Shown here: in pieces, positions 23,167-32,480 of the stretch
Position numbering within the stretch: position 1 is the stretch's first letter
How the letters are laid out: every line of letters starts with the position of its first letter
Assembly (NCBI GenBank): GCA_947588605.1
Contig: CANPYK010000006.1
Location: 36,282 to 100,281 of the forward strand
Reading direction: 5' to 3'
DNA length: 64,000 nt
Source of the DNA: an uncultured Oscillospiraceae bacterium
Lineage (GTDB): Bacteria > Bacillota > Clostridia > Oscillospirales > Oscillospiraceae
Translations under genes and position numbers: made by a program
Notes under the pieces: model-generated
Told to the model about the DNA's origin: nothing
The model's database searches: none
The model's input: the letters and a program-made list of their open reading frames with translations, nothing else

Positions 23167-23274
23167 AAAAATACCTCCTTTGCGTTTCCCGGCGGCGCGA
23201 GAGCCGCCGATAATTGGATTATAAACCCGTCGTTTTCGGAAATCGAGCGCCGCGTCCCCCGGTTTTGTTTTTTG

Positions 23275-23303
23275 TTGACATCGGGACGCGGGCGCAATAT
23301 AAT
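23275..23303 (+). promoter_or_regulatory. Consensus promoter of the mnmA operon
   Basis: Perfect TTGACA (23275-23280), a 17-bp spacer and perfect TATAAT (23298-23303), 39 bp before the mnmA ATG. It is the only strong promoter I see for the run of genes ending at 32227. Confidence 0.85.
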
Positions 23304-23342
23304 TTTAAAGTAAACACTGGAAAAACGAGGTCGTGGCGCGGG

Positions 23343-24413
23343 ATGGAAAAATCGGTTTTGGTGGCCATGAGCGGGGGCGTGGATTCCTCCGTGGCGGCTT
23401 ATTTGCTGAAGGCGGCGGGGTTCGACTGCGTGGGCGTCACCATGCGGCTTTTTGACAACGCCCTGGCGGGGTTGGCGGGGGAGTCCACCTGCTGCGCCGC
23501 GGAGGACGTGGAGGACGCCCGAAGCGTGTGCGCAAGGCTCGACATCCCCTTTCTCACCCTGGACCTGTCCCGCCGGTTCCGGGAGCGGGTCATCGACCGG
23601 TTCGCGGCGGAGTACGCCCGGGGGCGCACGCCCAACCCCTGCATCGACTGCAACCGGGAGATGAAATTCGCGGCCCTGGCCGACTACGCCCGACAGATCG
23701 GGTGCGGGTACGTGGCCACGGGGCACTATGTGCGTCGGGCGCAGACGCCGGAGGGGCCGGCCCTTTTTAAGGCGCGGGACCTTTCCAAGGACCAGAGCTA
23801 CGTGCTGGCGTGTTTGACGCGGGAGCAGCTGGCCGGCGCCCTTTTCCCCTTGGGGGAGCTCACCAAGGAGGAGGTCCGGGCCGTCGCCGCGCGCGAGGGG
23901 TTCCTCAACGCCCGGAAGAAGGAGAGCCAGGACATCTGCTTCGTCCCGGACGGGGATTACCTGGCGTTTTTGGAGCGCTATACCGGGGAAAAGAGCGTCC
24001 CCGGGGATCTGGTGGACGAGACGGGCCGCGTCCTGGGGCGGCACCGCGGCGCGGCGGGCTACACCGTGGGCCAGCGGCGGGGGCTGGGCGTCGCCGCCCA
24101 GCGGCCCCTGTATGTGAAATCCAAGGACATGGCGGCCAATACCGTCACCGTGAGCTTTGAGGAGGGCCTGTACGCCGGGGCGTGCCTGGCGGAGGATATG
24201 AACTGGCTCGTGCCGCCGGCCTTCCCCCTTTCCTGCGCGGCGAAGCTGCGCTACCGGCAAAAGGAACAGCCGTGCGTCGCCGAGATGACCGGCGACGGGC
24301 TTCTTCTGACCTTCGCCTCCCCCCAGCGGGCCGTGGCCCCGGGGCAGGCCGCCGTTTTGTACGACGGCGACCGGGTCCTGGGCGGGGGGACCATCGCGAA
24401 AGCCATATCATAG
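23343..24413 (+). CDS. mnmA: tRNA-specific 2-thiouridylase MnmA
   Basis: MnmA inserts sulfur at C2 of wobble uridine-34 in tRNA-Lys, -Glu and -Gln using ATP and a relayed persulfide. The 356-aa protein has the PP-loop SGGVDSS at residues 10-16, the catalytic Cys100 in PNPCIDC and Cys199 in ESQDICF, and the PGD(L/-)VD and YTVGQRRGL blocks of the central and C-terminal domains. I start it at the ATG at 23343 because the preceding in-frame codons cover the promoter. It leads a co-directional run in which the next start is only 14 bp downstream. Confidence 0.97.
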   Translation: MEKSVLVAMSGGVDSSVAAYLLKAAGFDCVGVTMRLFDNALAGLAGESTCCAAEDVEDARSVCARLDIPFLTLDLSRRFRERVIDRFAAEYARGRTPNPCIDCNREMKFAALADYARQIGCGYVATGHYVRRAQTPEGPALFKARDLSKDQSYVLACLTREQLAGALFPLGELTKEEVRAVAAREGFLNARKKESQDICFVPDGDYLAFLERYTGEKSVPGDLVDETGRVLGRHRGAAGYTVGQRRGLGVAAQRPLYVKSKDMAANTVTVSFEEGLYAGACLAEDMNWLVPPAFPLSCAAKLRYRQKEQPCVAEMTGDGLLLTFASPQRAVAPGQAAVLYDGDRVLGGGTIAKAIS

Positions 24414-24427
24414 AGAGGATGAGCATC

Positions 24428-26149
24428 ATGAAAAAACTGTTGGCATTGGTCCTGGCGCTGACTCTGGCGGCGGCTTTGGCCCTGCCTGCGGCGGCGAAGG
24501 GGGCGGATCCCAAGGTCCGGTGGCTGGACTTTGAGCTGCCGGAGGAGGTGGCGGAGACGGTCCGGACCGCGCTGGCGGGGTCCACGTGGACGTATTCTCT
24601 CAATTATGTGGAGCAGGCGGGACTGCTGTCGGTAAACGGGGCTTATTCCCTGGAAAGCTGGGTCTTCGACGTGAACACCGGCCGGCGGAAGAGCTATGTG
24701 GAGGTGAGCCCCGTCAACGAATATTTCTTCACCTTCACCTACGATGACGGCTACAACGGGTACGGCATCATGGACATGGACGGGAAGGTCCTCGTCGACC
24801 CGGTCTGCTGGGATCCGACGTATCTGGGCGACGGGCTGTATTGCATGGTCTCCCGGTCCCGGGGCGAGGCGTACCTTCTGAACGACCGGGGGAAGATCGT
24901 TGAGACGTACACGTTTGACGACAGCTTCAATTTTTGGTACACCTCCGGAGGGGAGGAGTGGATGTGCTCCGTGACGCGGGACGGTGAGGACGGCGTCATC
25001 GGTCCCGACGGCGGGATGATCGTCCCCTTCGGCAAGTACGAGAGTATCGACGATGTCCGAAACGGCCTTATCGCCGCCATGGGGAAAAACGGCCTGTACG
25101 GCGTTGTGGACGCCGAGGGGAACGTCCTGATCCCCTTTGAGTATCAGGACATCGATATCAGCGGCGACGGGTCTATCGTCGCCTGCAAGGAGGACGAGCT
25201 GTACGGCGTCCTGGATATGGAAGGGAACGTCCGGATCCCGTTTAAATACGGCTATCTTGACTCCTCCGATCAGGGTCTGTTTTTCGCCTGCCGGGACGAC
25301 TGGGGAGACGGCAAGGGCGGCGTGCTGGACGCGGACGGCGAGATCGTGGTGCCGTTTGAGTACGACGAGATCGACTTCGATATCAGCGGAGAGAAGCAGT
25401 ATATCATCGCCTACGCCGGGGAAGACCGGGGGCTTTTTGACGCCAGGGGCCGGGAGATCCTGCCGGCGGAATATGACGACATCGGTGTATGGGAAAACGG
25501 CCTTATCATTGCGGTCAAGGACGGGAAATGCGGCCTCGTGGACGAGAAGGGGACGTATCGGTTCGGACCGGTCCGGGGTGACTGGATGTATCCGGAGGGG
25601 GACGTTGCCGTCGTCTTCTCGGATCATGACGGGGATGAGGTGAGCGGCGTCTACAACCTGGCGGGGGAGGAGCTCCTGCCGGCGGACGACTACGACGATC
25701 TGGACGCCCGCGTGGGGTATAACGGCATCATTGTGGCGGCGCTGGACGGGGAGGAAAGAAAAATGGGGCTTTTTGGCGGTCAGGGCGAGGCGCTGCTGCC
25801 GCTGGAGTATGACCTCATCTCCCCGCTGTACACCAACGAATACGCCCTCACCGACACCTATCTCGTCATGGACGGCCGGCGGGTGGGACTCTATACCCCG
25901 CCCGCCAGGGAGGAAGAGGCGGCCGGCGAGCCCGACGAGAGCTCCGGCTTCCCCTGGCTCTGGGTGGGCCTCGGCGTTGGGGGCGCGGTGATTCTGGCCG
26001 GCGTTGTCGCGGTCGTCGTTGTGGCGGCTAAAAAGAAGAAAAAGAAAGCGATCCCAGCGGCGGCGGAGGGGCTGAGGTTCTGCGTGAACTGCGGCGCGCC
26101 GCTTGTGCCGGGGAGTCAATTCTGCCGCAATTGCGGGAAAAAAATTTGA
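24428..26149 (+). CDS. WG-repeat membrane protein with C-terminal zinc ribbon, paralogue 1 (573 aa)
   Basis: The signal peptide MKKLLALVLALTLAAALALP-AAAKG is followed by VRWLDFELPEEV, a large ectodomain built of WG-type repeats (YGVVDAEGNVLIPFEY, YGVLDMEGNVRIPFKY, CGLVDEKG), and one membrane helix (WVGLGVGGAVILAGVVAVVV, about residues 520-540). A KKKKKK stop-transfer run comes next, then a CxxC-X10-CxxC zinc ribbon (FCVNCG...FCRNCGKKI). By the positive-inside rule the ribbon is cytoplasmic. I chose the ATG at 24428 over 24419 because of ribosome-binding-site spacing. It begins 14 bp after mnmA. The function is unknown; the plan suggests an envelope sensor or scaffold (inference). Confidence 0.88.
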   Translation: MKKLLALVLALTLAAALALPAAAKGADPKVRWLDFELPEEVAETVRTALAGSTWTYSLNYVEQAGLLSVNGAYSLESWVFDVNTGRRKSYVEVSPVNEYFFTFTYDDGYNGYGIMDMDGKVLVDPVCWDPTYLGDGLYCMVSRSRGEAYLLNDRGKIVETYTFDDSFNFWYTSGGEEWMCSVTRDGEDGVIGPDGGMIVPFGKYESIDDVRNGLIAAMGKNGLYGVVDAEGNVLIPFEYQDIDISGDGSIVACKEDELYGVLDMEGNVRIPFKYGYLDSSDQGLFFACRDDWGDGKGGVLDADGEIVVPFEYDEIDFDISGEKQYIIAYAGEDRGLFDARGREILPAEYDDIGVWENGLIIAVKDGKCGLVDEKGTYRFGPVRGDWMYPEGDVAVVFSDHDGDEVSGVYNLAGEELLPADDYDDLDARVGYNGIIVAALDGEERKMGLFGGQGEALLPLEYDLISPLYTNEYALTDTYLVMDGRRVGLYTPPAREEEAAGEPDESSGFPWLWVGLGVGGAVILAGVVAVVVVAAKKKKKKAIPAAAEGLRFCVNCGAPLVPGSQFCRNCGKKI

Positions 26150-26162
26150 GGAGGGATCCCTT

Positions 26163-28037
26163 ATGAAGAAAAACCTGGTGACTGTGCTGCTGGCCCTGGC
26201 GCTGGCGGTGTCCCTGGCGGCGCCGGCGGGGGCGAAGAAGGACGAGGGGGCGGAGATCCGGTGGCTGGATATCGAGCTGCCGGAGGCGGTCCTGGAGCAC
26301 CTGGATGCTTACTATGTTTCGTATGTGGAGGAGCTGGGCCGGCTGACCTTCCGGATGAACTCTCTCGGCAGTCTGTTCGATACGGAGCTTGCCGGCTATG
26401 ACCTGCTCGTCTATGATCTGCGCGACTCCCGGGAGACGGACGTGAACGAAATCTTCTATCTCTCGGACGACCTGCTTGTGGAGGTCGATCCGGAGGGCAA
26501 TTGCCGGGTCCTGGACCTGAAGGGCCGGGAAATCGAGGAGCTGGACGGCCATTCCCCGGTGGAGAGCTTCGGGGAGGGGGTCTATATCCAGGGGGACGCG
26601 ATCTTCAACGGCCAGGGGAAGGTCCTGGCCAGAGGGTCGCTGGCGAACGACTCTTTTTCCCGTGGGGACGGCTATATCGCCGTCCGTAACGACAGCGGCA
26701 AGGCCGGCGTCATCGACGCACGGGGAGATCAGGTCCTGCCCTTCCGGTACGACAGCGTCGCGGTCCGGTCCGGCTGCGAGGGGCTTTTTTCCGTCACGGT
26801 GGACGGCGCGACGGGGGTGGTCGACGCGGCGGGCAAGACCGTCGTCCCCTTTACCGAAGGCATGGACAGAATAGAGAGCTACAAGGGCCTGACCGCGGTC
26901 AATTACGGGGGGAAGGATAAGCGCGCGGAGGTCTATGACCGGGACGGGAAGCTGGTCCTGGCCCTCGACGGCGTCGAAGCGCATCTGTCCTGCCACTATC
27001 GTAGAGGCATCTCCCTCGCCCAAGCCAGCAACGACCGCGTCTCCGACGCCGCCAAGCACCCCAACGCCGACGGGTATATCTACATCTACCACGCCAACAA
27101 GGATAACCGCCTCGGCCTCGGCGGCTATTACAGCATCTATGACCGGGACGGGAAACTGGTGGTCCCCGAGGACGACGTCGATTACATCGGCATAGGAGGC
27201 GCCGGCTTCTCCGGGGGCATCGCCGTGGTCAGGACCCCGGAGGGGGCCGCCATCGTGGACAAGACAGGCGGCTATGTGGTCTCTCCGGGGACATACGATA
27301 CCATCGAACGGCTGGGCGAGGACGTTTTCGTCGTGGAAAAGGATGGCGAGGCCGGCGTCATCGACGGGGCGGGGAAAACGGTGGTAAAGCCGGAGGCCGG
27401 GTCCGCGGTCCTTTGGGGAGATTACGGCTGCTGTGCCCTGACGGGGGACGACGGCGCGGTCCGGTGCTTTGTGAACGAGGACGGAGGCGTCTTCCGCCCG
27501 GAGGAGACGCTCTATCTGGACCTGTCGTGGGATAACGGGTTTTGTCGCGTCTGCGACGAGCCCTCCGAGTCCGCGGATCGGCGCTGGGGCGTTGTGGACG
27601 CCAACCGTGGGGAGCTGCTGGTCGATCCGGTGTACGAGGCGGTCCGCCCCTGCCAGGGATGGAATATGACCATGTTCGGGAAATACTTCCTGGTCAGCGA
27701 CGGAGAGCGTGTCGGCCTGGTGAAGACGCCCCGCTTCGCGCAGACGCTCCCCGCTCCCGCCGAGCCGGCGGAGGAGGACGACGCCGGCTTCCCGTGGGTG
27801 TGGGTCGGTGTCGGCGTCGGGGGCGCGGCGGTGCTGATCGCGGTCGTTGCGGCCGTCGTTGTGGCGGCTAAGAAGAAGAAAAAGGCAAAGCCGGCGGCGG
27901 TCGTGCCGCCTGCGCCTCCTGTGACGCCGGTGACGCCTGTGACGCCGGCGGCGGAGGGGCCGAGGTTCTGCACCGCGTGCGGCGCGGCGGTGGCGCCGGG
28001 GAGCTCGTTCTGCCGCAATTGCGGGAAAAAAATTTGA
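26163..28037 (+). CDS. WG-repeat membrane protein with C-terminal zinc ribbon, paralogue 2 (624 aa)
   Basis: It has the same plan as paralogue 1 and is clearly homologous to paralogue 3: signal peptide, then KKDEGAEIRWLDIELPEAVLEH, WG-type repeats (AGVIDARGDQVLPFRYDSV, TGVVDAAGKTVVPF), membrane helix near residues 560-582, KKKKK, a PPVTPVTPVTP linker and zinc ribbon FCTACG...FCRNCGKKI. It starts 13 bp after paralogue 1, behind GAGGAGGG. A shadow frame on the opposite strand is long but has no ribosome binding site or family features. Confidence 0.88.
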   Translation: MKKNLVTVLLALALAVSLAAPAGAKKDEGAEIRWLDIELPEAVLEHLDAYYVSYVEELGRLTFRMNSLGSLFDTELAGYDLLVYDLRDSRETDVNEIFYLSDDLLVEVDPEGNCRVLDLKGREIEELDGHSPVESFGEGVYIQGDAIFNGQGKVLARGSLANDSFSRGDGYIAVRNDSGKAGVIDARGDQVLPFRYDSVAVRSGCEGLFSVTVDGATGVVDAAGKTVVPFTEGMDRIESYKGLTAVNYGGKDKRAEVYDRDGKLVLALDGVEAHLSCHYRRGISLAQASNDRVSDAAKHPNADGYIYIYHANKDNRLGLGGYYSIYDRDGKLVVPEDDVDYIGIGGAGFSGGIAVVRTPEGAAIVDKTGGYVVSPGTYDTIERLGEDVFVVEKDGEAGVIDGAGKTVVKPEAGSAVLWGDYGCCALTGDDGAVRCFVNEDGGVFRPEETLYLDLSWDNGFCRVCDEPSESADRRWGVVDANRGELLVDPVYEAVRPCQGWNMTMFGKYFLVSDGERVGLVKTPRFAQTLPAPAEPAEEDDAGFPWVWVGVGVGGAAVLIAVVAAVVVAAKKKKKAKPAAVVPPAPPVTPVTPVTPAAEGPRFCTACGAAVAPGSSFCRNCGKKI

Positions 28038-28049
28038 GGAGGAAACGTT

Positions 28050-30014
28050 ATGAAGAAAAAGTTTGTGACTGTGCTGCTGGCGCTGGCGCTGGCGGTGTCG
28101 ATGGCGGCGCCGGCGGGGGCGAGGAAGGACGAGGGGGCGGAGGTCCGGTGGCTGGACATCGAGCTGCCGGAGAAGGTCCTGGAGCACTTTGGCGCTTATC
28201 AGGTTTCGTATGTGGAGGAGCTGGATCGGCTGTCCTTTGCCGTATACGATTCGGAGACGCTCTACAGCGCGGGGCTTGAAGATTACCAGACTCTCGTCTA
28301 TGACCTGAAGCGCGGGCGGGAGGTGGACCGGGACGTCACTTATTACCTCACGGATTCCCTGCTCGTGGGAGTCAGCCGGGACGAATATGTCTCTTCCCGC
28401 AGCATCCTGGATCTGGAGGGCAACAGGATTCCCGAGCTGGAAGGTTATTTCCGTATGATACGCTATCAGGGGAACGATATCTATTCCAATGAAAACTTGA
28501 TCTTCACCGGCAAGGGGGAGCTCCTGGCCAAGGGAGAATGGGTGTCGCCCTACTCTTTCTACGATCCCACCGCTCTCACCGAGAAGGACAGCTATATCGC
28601 TGTGCGGAACGAGGACGGCGACGTGGGCGTCATCGACCTTCAGGGGAAGCAGATCCTGCCCTTCGAATATGACAATATCGCTATCGGCACCGACTGCCAG
28701 GGGCTTTTCGCCGTCTATGACGGCGATATGGTGGGGGTACTGGACGCCAAGGGCCGGGAGGTCCTGCCGTTCATGCCCGCCAGGAACGGCTCCGTAAGCG
28801 TTTCGACCACAGGCGGTCTGATCCTGGTGTACGACCGGGAAGCGGACACCAACGCCGTTTACGACGGCAAGGGCGAACTGATCATCCCGCCCTGTGATCT
28901 GCGGGAGAACGGTCTCATCATCGGGAGCGGCGGCACATACTATAATCCCGACTACTTTGTTTTGGTCAACAACACGCATGGGTTTCTTTGGGGGGCCTAT
29001 GACCGGGAGGGGAACCTAGTGCTGCCCGTGGAGTATGAGCGCGTCGACGGCTTTTGCCAGGGCCGCTGCATCGTCACTCTGCAGGACGGCAGCAAGGCGC
29101 TTGTGGACGAAAAGGGCAATTACGTCGTGGAACCCGGGGAGTATGACAGCATCTCCTACCTTAAGGATGGGGCCTACGCGGTGACGAAGAACAGGAGCGA
29201 GGGCGTCATCGACGTGGATGGGAATTTCATCCTTCCTCTCGAATATGATTCCGTTACCATGGCCATCGGGGACTATTACGCCGTGGAGAAAGACGGCGAG
29301 ACGGCTGTCGTAGACGCCTCCGGGAAGACGGTGGTGGAGCCGGAGCCGGGGAGTATCAGGAGGTATTCGTACCCCGGCAACAGCTATTACCTGTCCACTC
29401 CGGCCGAAAATTACGGCGAGGTCGCCCGCTGTTTCATAAACGACGGCGGCAAGGTCTACCGTACCGAAGAGGAGGAGCTTCGGATCCGAGATGAGAAAAA
29501 CGGGTATTTTCTGGTCTATGTCGAGGCGGCGTCGCCCGATGAGGACTGGCGCTGGGGCGTTGTGGACGCGAACCGCGGGGAGCTGCTGATCGACGTGAAA
29601 TACGACGCGGTCTACCCCTGCAACAAATATATTGGCGACACGATGTGCGGGAAATACTTCCTGGTCCGCGACGGGGACCGGGTGGGGCTCGTCACGAATC
29701 CCCACTTTGGGGAAAAGCCCGCCTCCGTCCGGCAGGAGGAGGAAGAGAGCGCCGGCTTCCCCTGGGTGTGGGTCGGTATCGGCGCCGGGGGCGCGGCGGT
29801 GTTGATTGCGGTCATTGCGGTCGTTGTCGCGGTGTCCAGGAAGAAGAAAAAGGCAAAGCCGGCGGCGGTCGTGCCGCCCGTGCCGCCTGTGACGCCTGTG
29901 ACGCCTGTGACACCTGTGACGCAGGCGGCGGAGGGGCCGAAGTTCTGCAGCGAGTGCGGCGCGCCGGTGGCGCCGGGGAGCTCGTTCTGCCGCAACTGCG
30001 GAAAGAAGCTGTGA
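28050..30014 (+). CDS. WG-repeat membrane protein with C-terminal zinc ribbon, paralogue 3 (654 aa)
   Basis: The start sequence (KDEGAEVRWLDIELPEKVLEH) and tail are nearly the same as in paralogue 2. The ectodomain repeats (VGVIDLQGKQILPFEYDNI, VGVLDAKGREVLPF) diverge much more, with added segments. The TM helix (about 592-613) is followed by KKKK, a PPVTPVTPVTPVTQ linker one unit longer than in paralogue 2, and zinc ribbon FCSECG...[16 protein letters not shown] precedes the ATG by a few bases and the gap from paralogue 2 is 12 bp. Conserved ends with a diverged ectodomain suggest duplication then diversification. Confidence 0.88.
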   Translation: MKKKFVTVLLALALAVSMAAPAGARKDEGAEVRWLDIELPEKVLEHFGAYQVSYVEELDRLSFAVYDSETLYSAGLEDYQTLVYDLKRGREVDRDVTYYLTDSLLVGVSRDEYVSSRSILDLEGNRIPELEGYFRMIRYQGNDIYSNENLIFTGKGELLAKGEWVSPYSFYDPTALTEKDSYIAVRNEDGDVGVIDLQGKQILPFEYDNIAIGTDCQGLFAVYDGDMVGVLDAKGREVLPFMPARNGSVSVSTTGGLILVYDREADTNAVYDGKGELIIPPCDLRENGLIIGSGGTYYNPDYFVLVNNTHGFLWGAYDREGNLVLPVEYERVDGFCQGRCIVTLQDGSKALVDEKGNYVVEPGEYDSISYLKDGAYAVTKNRSEGVIDVDGNFILPLEYDSVTMAIGDYYAVEKDGETAVVDASGKTVVEPEPGSIRRYSYPGNSYYLSTPAENYGEVARCFINDGGKVYRTEEEELRIRDEKNGYFLVYVEAASPDEDWRWGVVDANRGELLIDVKYDAVYPCNKYIGDTMCGKYFLVRDGDRVGLVTNPHFGEKPASVRQEEEESAGFPWVWVGIGAGGAAVLIAVIAVVVAVSRKKKKAKPAAVVPPVPPVTPVTPVTPVTQAAEGPKFCSECGAPVAPGSSFCRNCGKKL

Positions 30015-30025
30015 GGAGGGATACG

Positions 30026-30601
30026 GTGAGCTGGAACTTTTTCGCTTTGATCTCCCGGATGAAGAACATCGACCGCTGGGCGCTGATGCGCAACGCGGAC
30101 CGGGAGAACGTGATGGAGCACAGCCACATGGTGGCGGTGCTGGCCCACGCTCTGGCGGTGATCCGCCGGGACGTGATGGGCGTGCCCTGTTCCCCGGACA
30201 GGGCCGCCGCCGCGGCGCTTTTCCACGACGCGCCGGAGATCTTCACCGGAGATATGCCCACGCCCGTGAAGTACCACGACGAGGCCATGCGCGCCGCCTA
30301 CCGGCGGGTGGAGGAGGGGGCCATCACGAAGCTGGTGAGCGGCCTTCCGGAGGCCCTGCGGCCGGAGTACGAGGCGCTTTTGCGGGACGAGGGCGGCGTC
30401 CGGGACATCGTCAAGGCCGCCGACAAGCTCTCGGCGTACATCAAGTGCGTGGAGGAGCTGAAGACCGGCAATCTGGAGTTTAAATCCGCCGCCGCCTCCA
30501 CCCTCGACAAGCTCCGGGCCATGGGGATGCCGGAGGTGGACTACTTCCTCGATAACTTCATGGACGCCTTTGAAAAGACCATCGACGAATTGAGCGTATA
30601 A
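30026..30601 (+). CDS. YfbR-like HD-domain 5'-nucleotidase
   Basis: E. coli YfbR is a 5'-deoxyribonucleotidase. The 191-aa protein starts with GTG and reads SWNFFALISRMKNIDRWALM and then RNADRENVMEHSHMVA, which parallels the YfbR N-terminus, with the metal-binding His in EHS and the HD pair in LFHDAPE. The family Asp (DKLSAYIKC) follows. GAGGAGGG is eight bases upstream and the gene starts 11 bp after WG paralogue 3. Substrate specificity inside the family is inferred. It may serve dNTP balance. Confidence 0.85.
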   Translation: MSWNFFALISRMKNIDRWALMRNADRENVMEHSHMVAVLAHALAVIRRDVMGVPCSPDRAAAAALFHDAPEIFTGDMPTPVKYHDEAMRAAYRRVEEGAITKLVSGLPEALRPEYEALLRDEGGVRDIVKAADKLSAYIKCVEELKTGNLEFKSAAASTLDKLRAMGMPEVDYFLDNFMDAFEKTIDELSV

Positions 30602-30611
30602 GGAGGGACCT

Positions 30612-30881
30612 ATGAAAGCCATTGTGACAGTGATCGGCAAGGACACCGTGGGCATCATCGCCCACGTGTGCGCGGTGCTGGCGGAGAACGGCGTCAATGT
30701 GCTGGACATCTCCCAGACCGTCATGCGGGAGTATTTCACCATGATCATGCTGGTGGACACCGCCGGGTGTAAAGTGGATTTTGCCGCCCTGGCGGACATT
30801 TTGCGCCGGGACGGCCAGGCGCGGGGCCTGGACGTGCGCATCCAGCGGGAGGACATTTTTGAGGCGATGCACAGGATATGA
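30612..30881 (+). CDS. ACT-domain protein (UPF0237)
   Basis: This is an 89-residue stand-alone ACT domain ([19 protein letters not shown] at the start, the usual ligand-binding loop). ACT domains bind amino acids or similar small ligands. It overlaps the next gene, a UPF0210 protein, by four bases (ATGA). The ACT-UPF0210 pairing is a conserved Firmicutes/Actinobacteria arrangement whose ligand remains unclear. Confidence 0.92.
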   Translation: MKAIVTVIGKDTVGIIAHVCAVLAENGVNVLDISQTVMREYFTMIMLVDTAGCKVDFAALADILRRDGQARGLDVRIQREDIFEAMHRI

Positions 30882-32227
30882 TCACGACGAACGAGATACT
30901 CGAGACTATCGAGATGATCAGCCAGCAGCATCTGGACATCCGCACCGTCACCATGGGCATCTCGCTCAGAGACTGCGGGCATCCGGACAGGAAAACCTGC
31001 TGCGGCAAAATTTATGACAAGATCACACGCTGTGCCGAAAATCTGGTGAGGACCGGGGAGGACATCGAGCGGGAGTTCGGCATCCCCATCGTCAACAAGC
31101 GGGTGTCCGTGACGCCCATAGCCATCGCCTGCGAGAGCTGTGAGACGGAGGACTACGTGCCCTTCGCCGTGACGCTGGACCGGGCGGCGGAGGCCGTGGG
31201 GGTCAACTTCATCGGCGGGTTCTCCGCGCTGGTGCAAAAGGGCTTCACCACCGGGGACCGGCGGCTCATCGACGCCATTCCGGAGGCCCTGGCGGCCACA
31301 AAGCGGGTGTGCTCCAGCGTCAACGTGGGGTCCACCAGGGCCGGCATCAACATGGACGCCGTGGCCCTCATGGGCCGCGTGGTGAAAAAGACGGCGAAGC
31401 TCACGAAGGGCCAGGGGTGCGCAAAGCTCGTGGTCTTTTGCAACGCGGTGGAGGACAACCCCTTCATGGCCGGGGCCTTCCACGGTGTGGGGGAGCCGGA
31501 GTGCGTCATCAACGTGGGGGTCTCCGGCCCCGGCGTGGTCCATCATGCCCTCCAAAAATGCAAGGGCGAGCCCTTCCACGTGGTGGCGGAGACCATCAAA
31601 AAAACGGCCTTCCGGGTGACGCGCATGGGGGAGCTGGTGGCCCAGGAGGCCAGCCGGCGCCTCGGCGTGCCCTTCGGCATCGTGGACCTGAGTTTGGCCC
31701 CCACGCCGGCGGTGGGGGACTCGGTGGCTGATATTCTGGAGGAGATGGGGTTAGAGTCCGTAGGCGCCCCCGGCACCACGGCGGCGCTGGCGCTTTTGAA
31801 CGACGCCGTCAAAAAGGGCGGCGTCATGGCAAGCTCCAACGTGGGCGGCCTTTCCGGGGCATTTATCCCTGTTTCCGAGGACGCCGGGATGATCCGGGCC
31901 GCCGCCGCGGGAAAGCTGACCATTGAAAAATTAGAGGCCATGACCTGCGTGTGCTCCGTAGGGCTCGACATGATCGCGCTTCCCGGGGACACCACGGCGG
32001 AGACGGTCTCCGCCATCATCGCCGACGAGGCCGCCATCGGCATGATCAACCAGAAGACCACCGCCGTCCGGGTCATCCCCGTCCCGGGCCTTACGGTGGG
32101 CGACACCGTGGACTTCGGCGGCCTTCTGGGCTCCGCCCCCGTCATGGCGGTGAACCCCGCCAGCGCCGCCGCCTTCATCCAAAGAGGCGGCCGCATCCCC
32201 GCGCCGATCAACAGCTTGAAAAACTAA
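30878..32227 (+). CDS. UPF0210/PFL-family protein (DUF711)
   Basis: The 449-aa protein has the family's features: [27 protein letters not shown] at the start, [24 protein letters not shown], and the closing [24 protein letters not shown]. The family is related to pyruvate-formate-lyase-like folds, but no catalytic role has been established. It is translationally coupled to the ACT gene and ends the plus-strand run that began with mnmA. Confidence 0.92.
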   Translation: MITTNEILETIEMISQQHLDIRTVTMGISLRDCGHPDRKTCCGKIYDKITRCAENLVRTGEDIEREFGIPIVNKRVSVTPIAIACESCETEDYVPFAVTLDRAAEAVGVNFIGGFSALVQKGFTTGDRRLIDAIPEALAATKRVCSSVNVGSTRAGINMDAVALMGRVVKKTAKLTKGQGCAKLVVFCNAVEDNPFMAGAFHGVGEPECVINVGVSGPGVVHHALQKCKGEPFHVVAETIKKTAFRVTRMGELVAQEASRRLGVPFGIVDLSLAPTPAVGDSVADILEEMGLESVGAPGTTAALALLNDAVKKGGVMASSNVGGLSGAFIPVSEDAGMIRAAAAGKLTIEKLEAMTCVCSVGLDMIALPGDTTAETVSAIIADEAAIGMINQKTTAVRVIPVPGLTVGDTVDFGGLLGSAPVMAVNPASAAAFIQRGGRIPAPINSLKN

Positions 32228-32262
32228 ATCATCCGCACCGCTCCCGCCACGCAACCGCGCAC

Positions 32263-32330
32263 GGGCGGACACATGTGTCCGCCCACCTTCGCTTCCCCCC
32301 TGCCCCCCTCCTCGTAGGAGGGCGCGCAGC
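32263..32330. repeat. Palindrome plus dispersed repeat before dnaA
   Basis: GGGCGGACACATGTGTCCGCCC (32263-32284) is a perfect palindrome. It is followed by a CCCCCTCC-type element (about 32294-32322). The rest of 32228-32480 holds the dnaA promoter and leader. Confidence 0.75.
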
Positions 32331-32384
32331 GGGGGATTTTTTGATTTTCCGGGGGTCCTTTTCTTGGCGGGGATGAGAAAGCTC

Positions 32385-32413
32385 TTGCAATTTTGGGGAA
32401 AATGTGATACAAT
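32385..32413 (+). promoter_or_regulatory. Promoter of dnaA
   Basis: TTGCAA (32385-32390), a 17-bp spacer and TACAAT (32408-32413), about 68 bp before the dnaA ATG. Confidence 0.7.
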
Positions 32414-32480
32414 CAAGAGACTGCTATGATGGAGAAAAGTTACCAATTTCCGGGGTTTTTTGTGGGAAAGGAAGAGAGGC

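Noticed and set aside
26028..28979. Long minus-strand open frame opposite the WG paralogues
   Set aside because: Composition (Val/Asp/His-rich with no start signal) is that of an antisense reading of repeated WG codons; the plus-strand proteins have signal peptides, TM helices and zinc ribbons.
27910..29930. Short tandem repeats (GTGACGCCT-like) as a CRISPR array
   Set aside because: They lie inside coding sequence, have no spacers and translate as Val-Thr-Pro.
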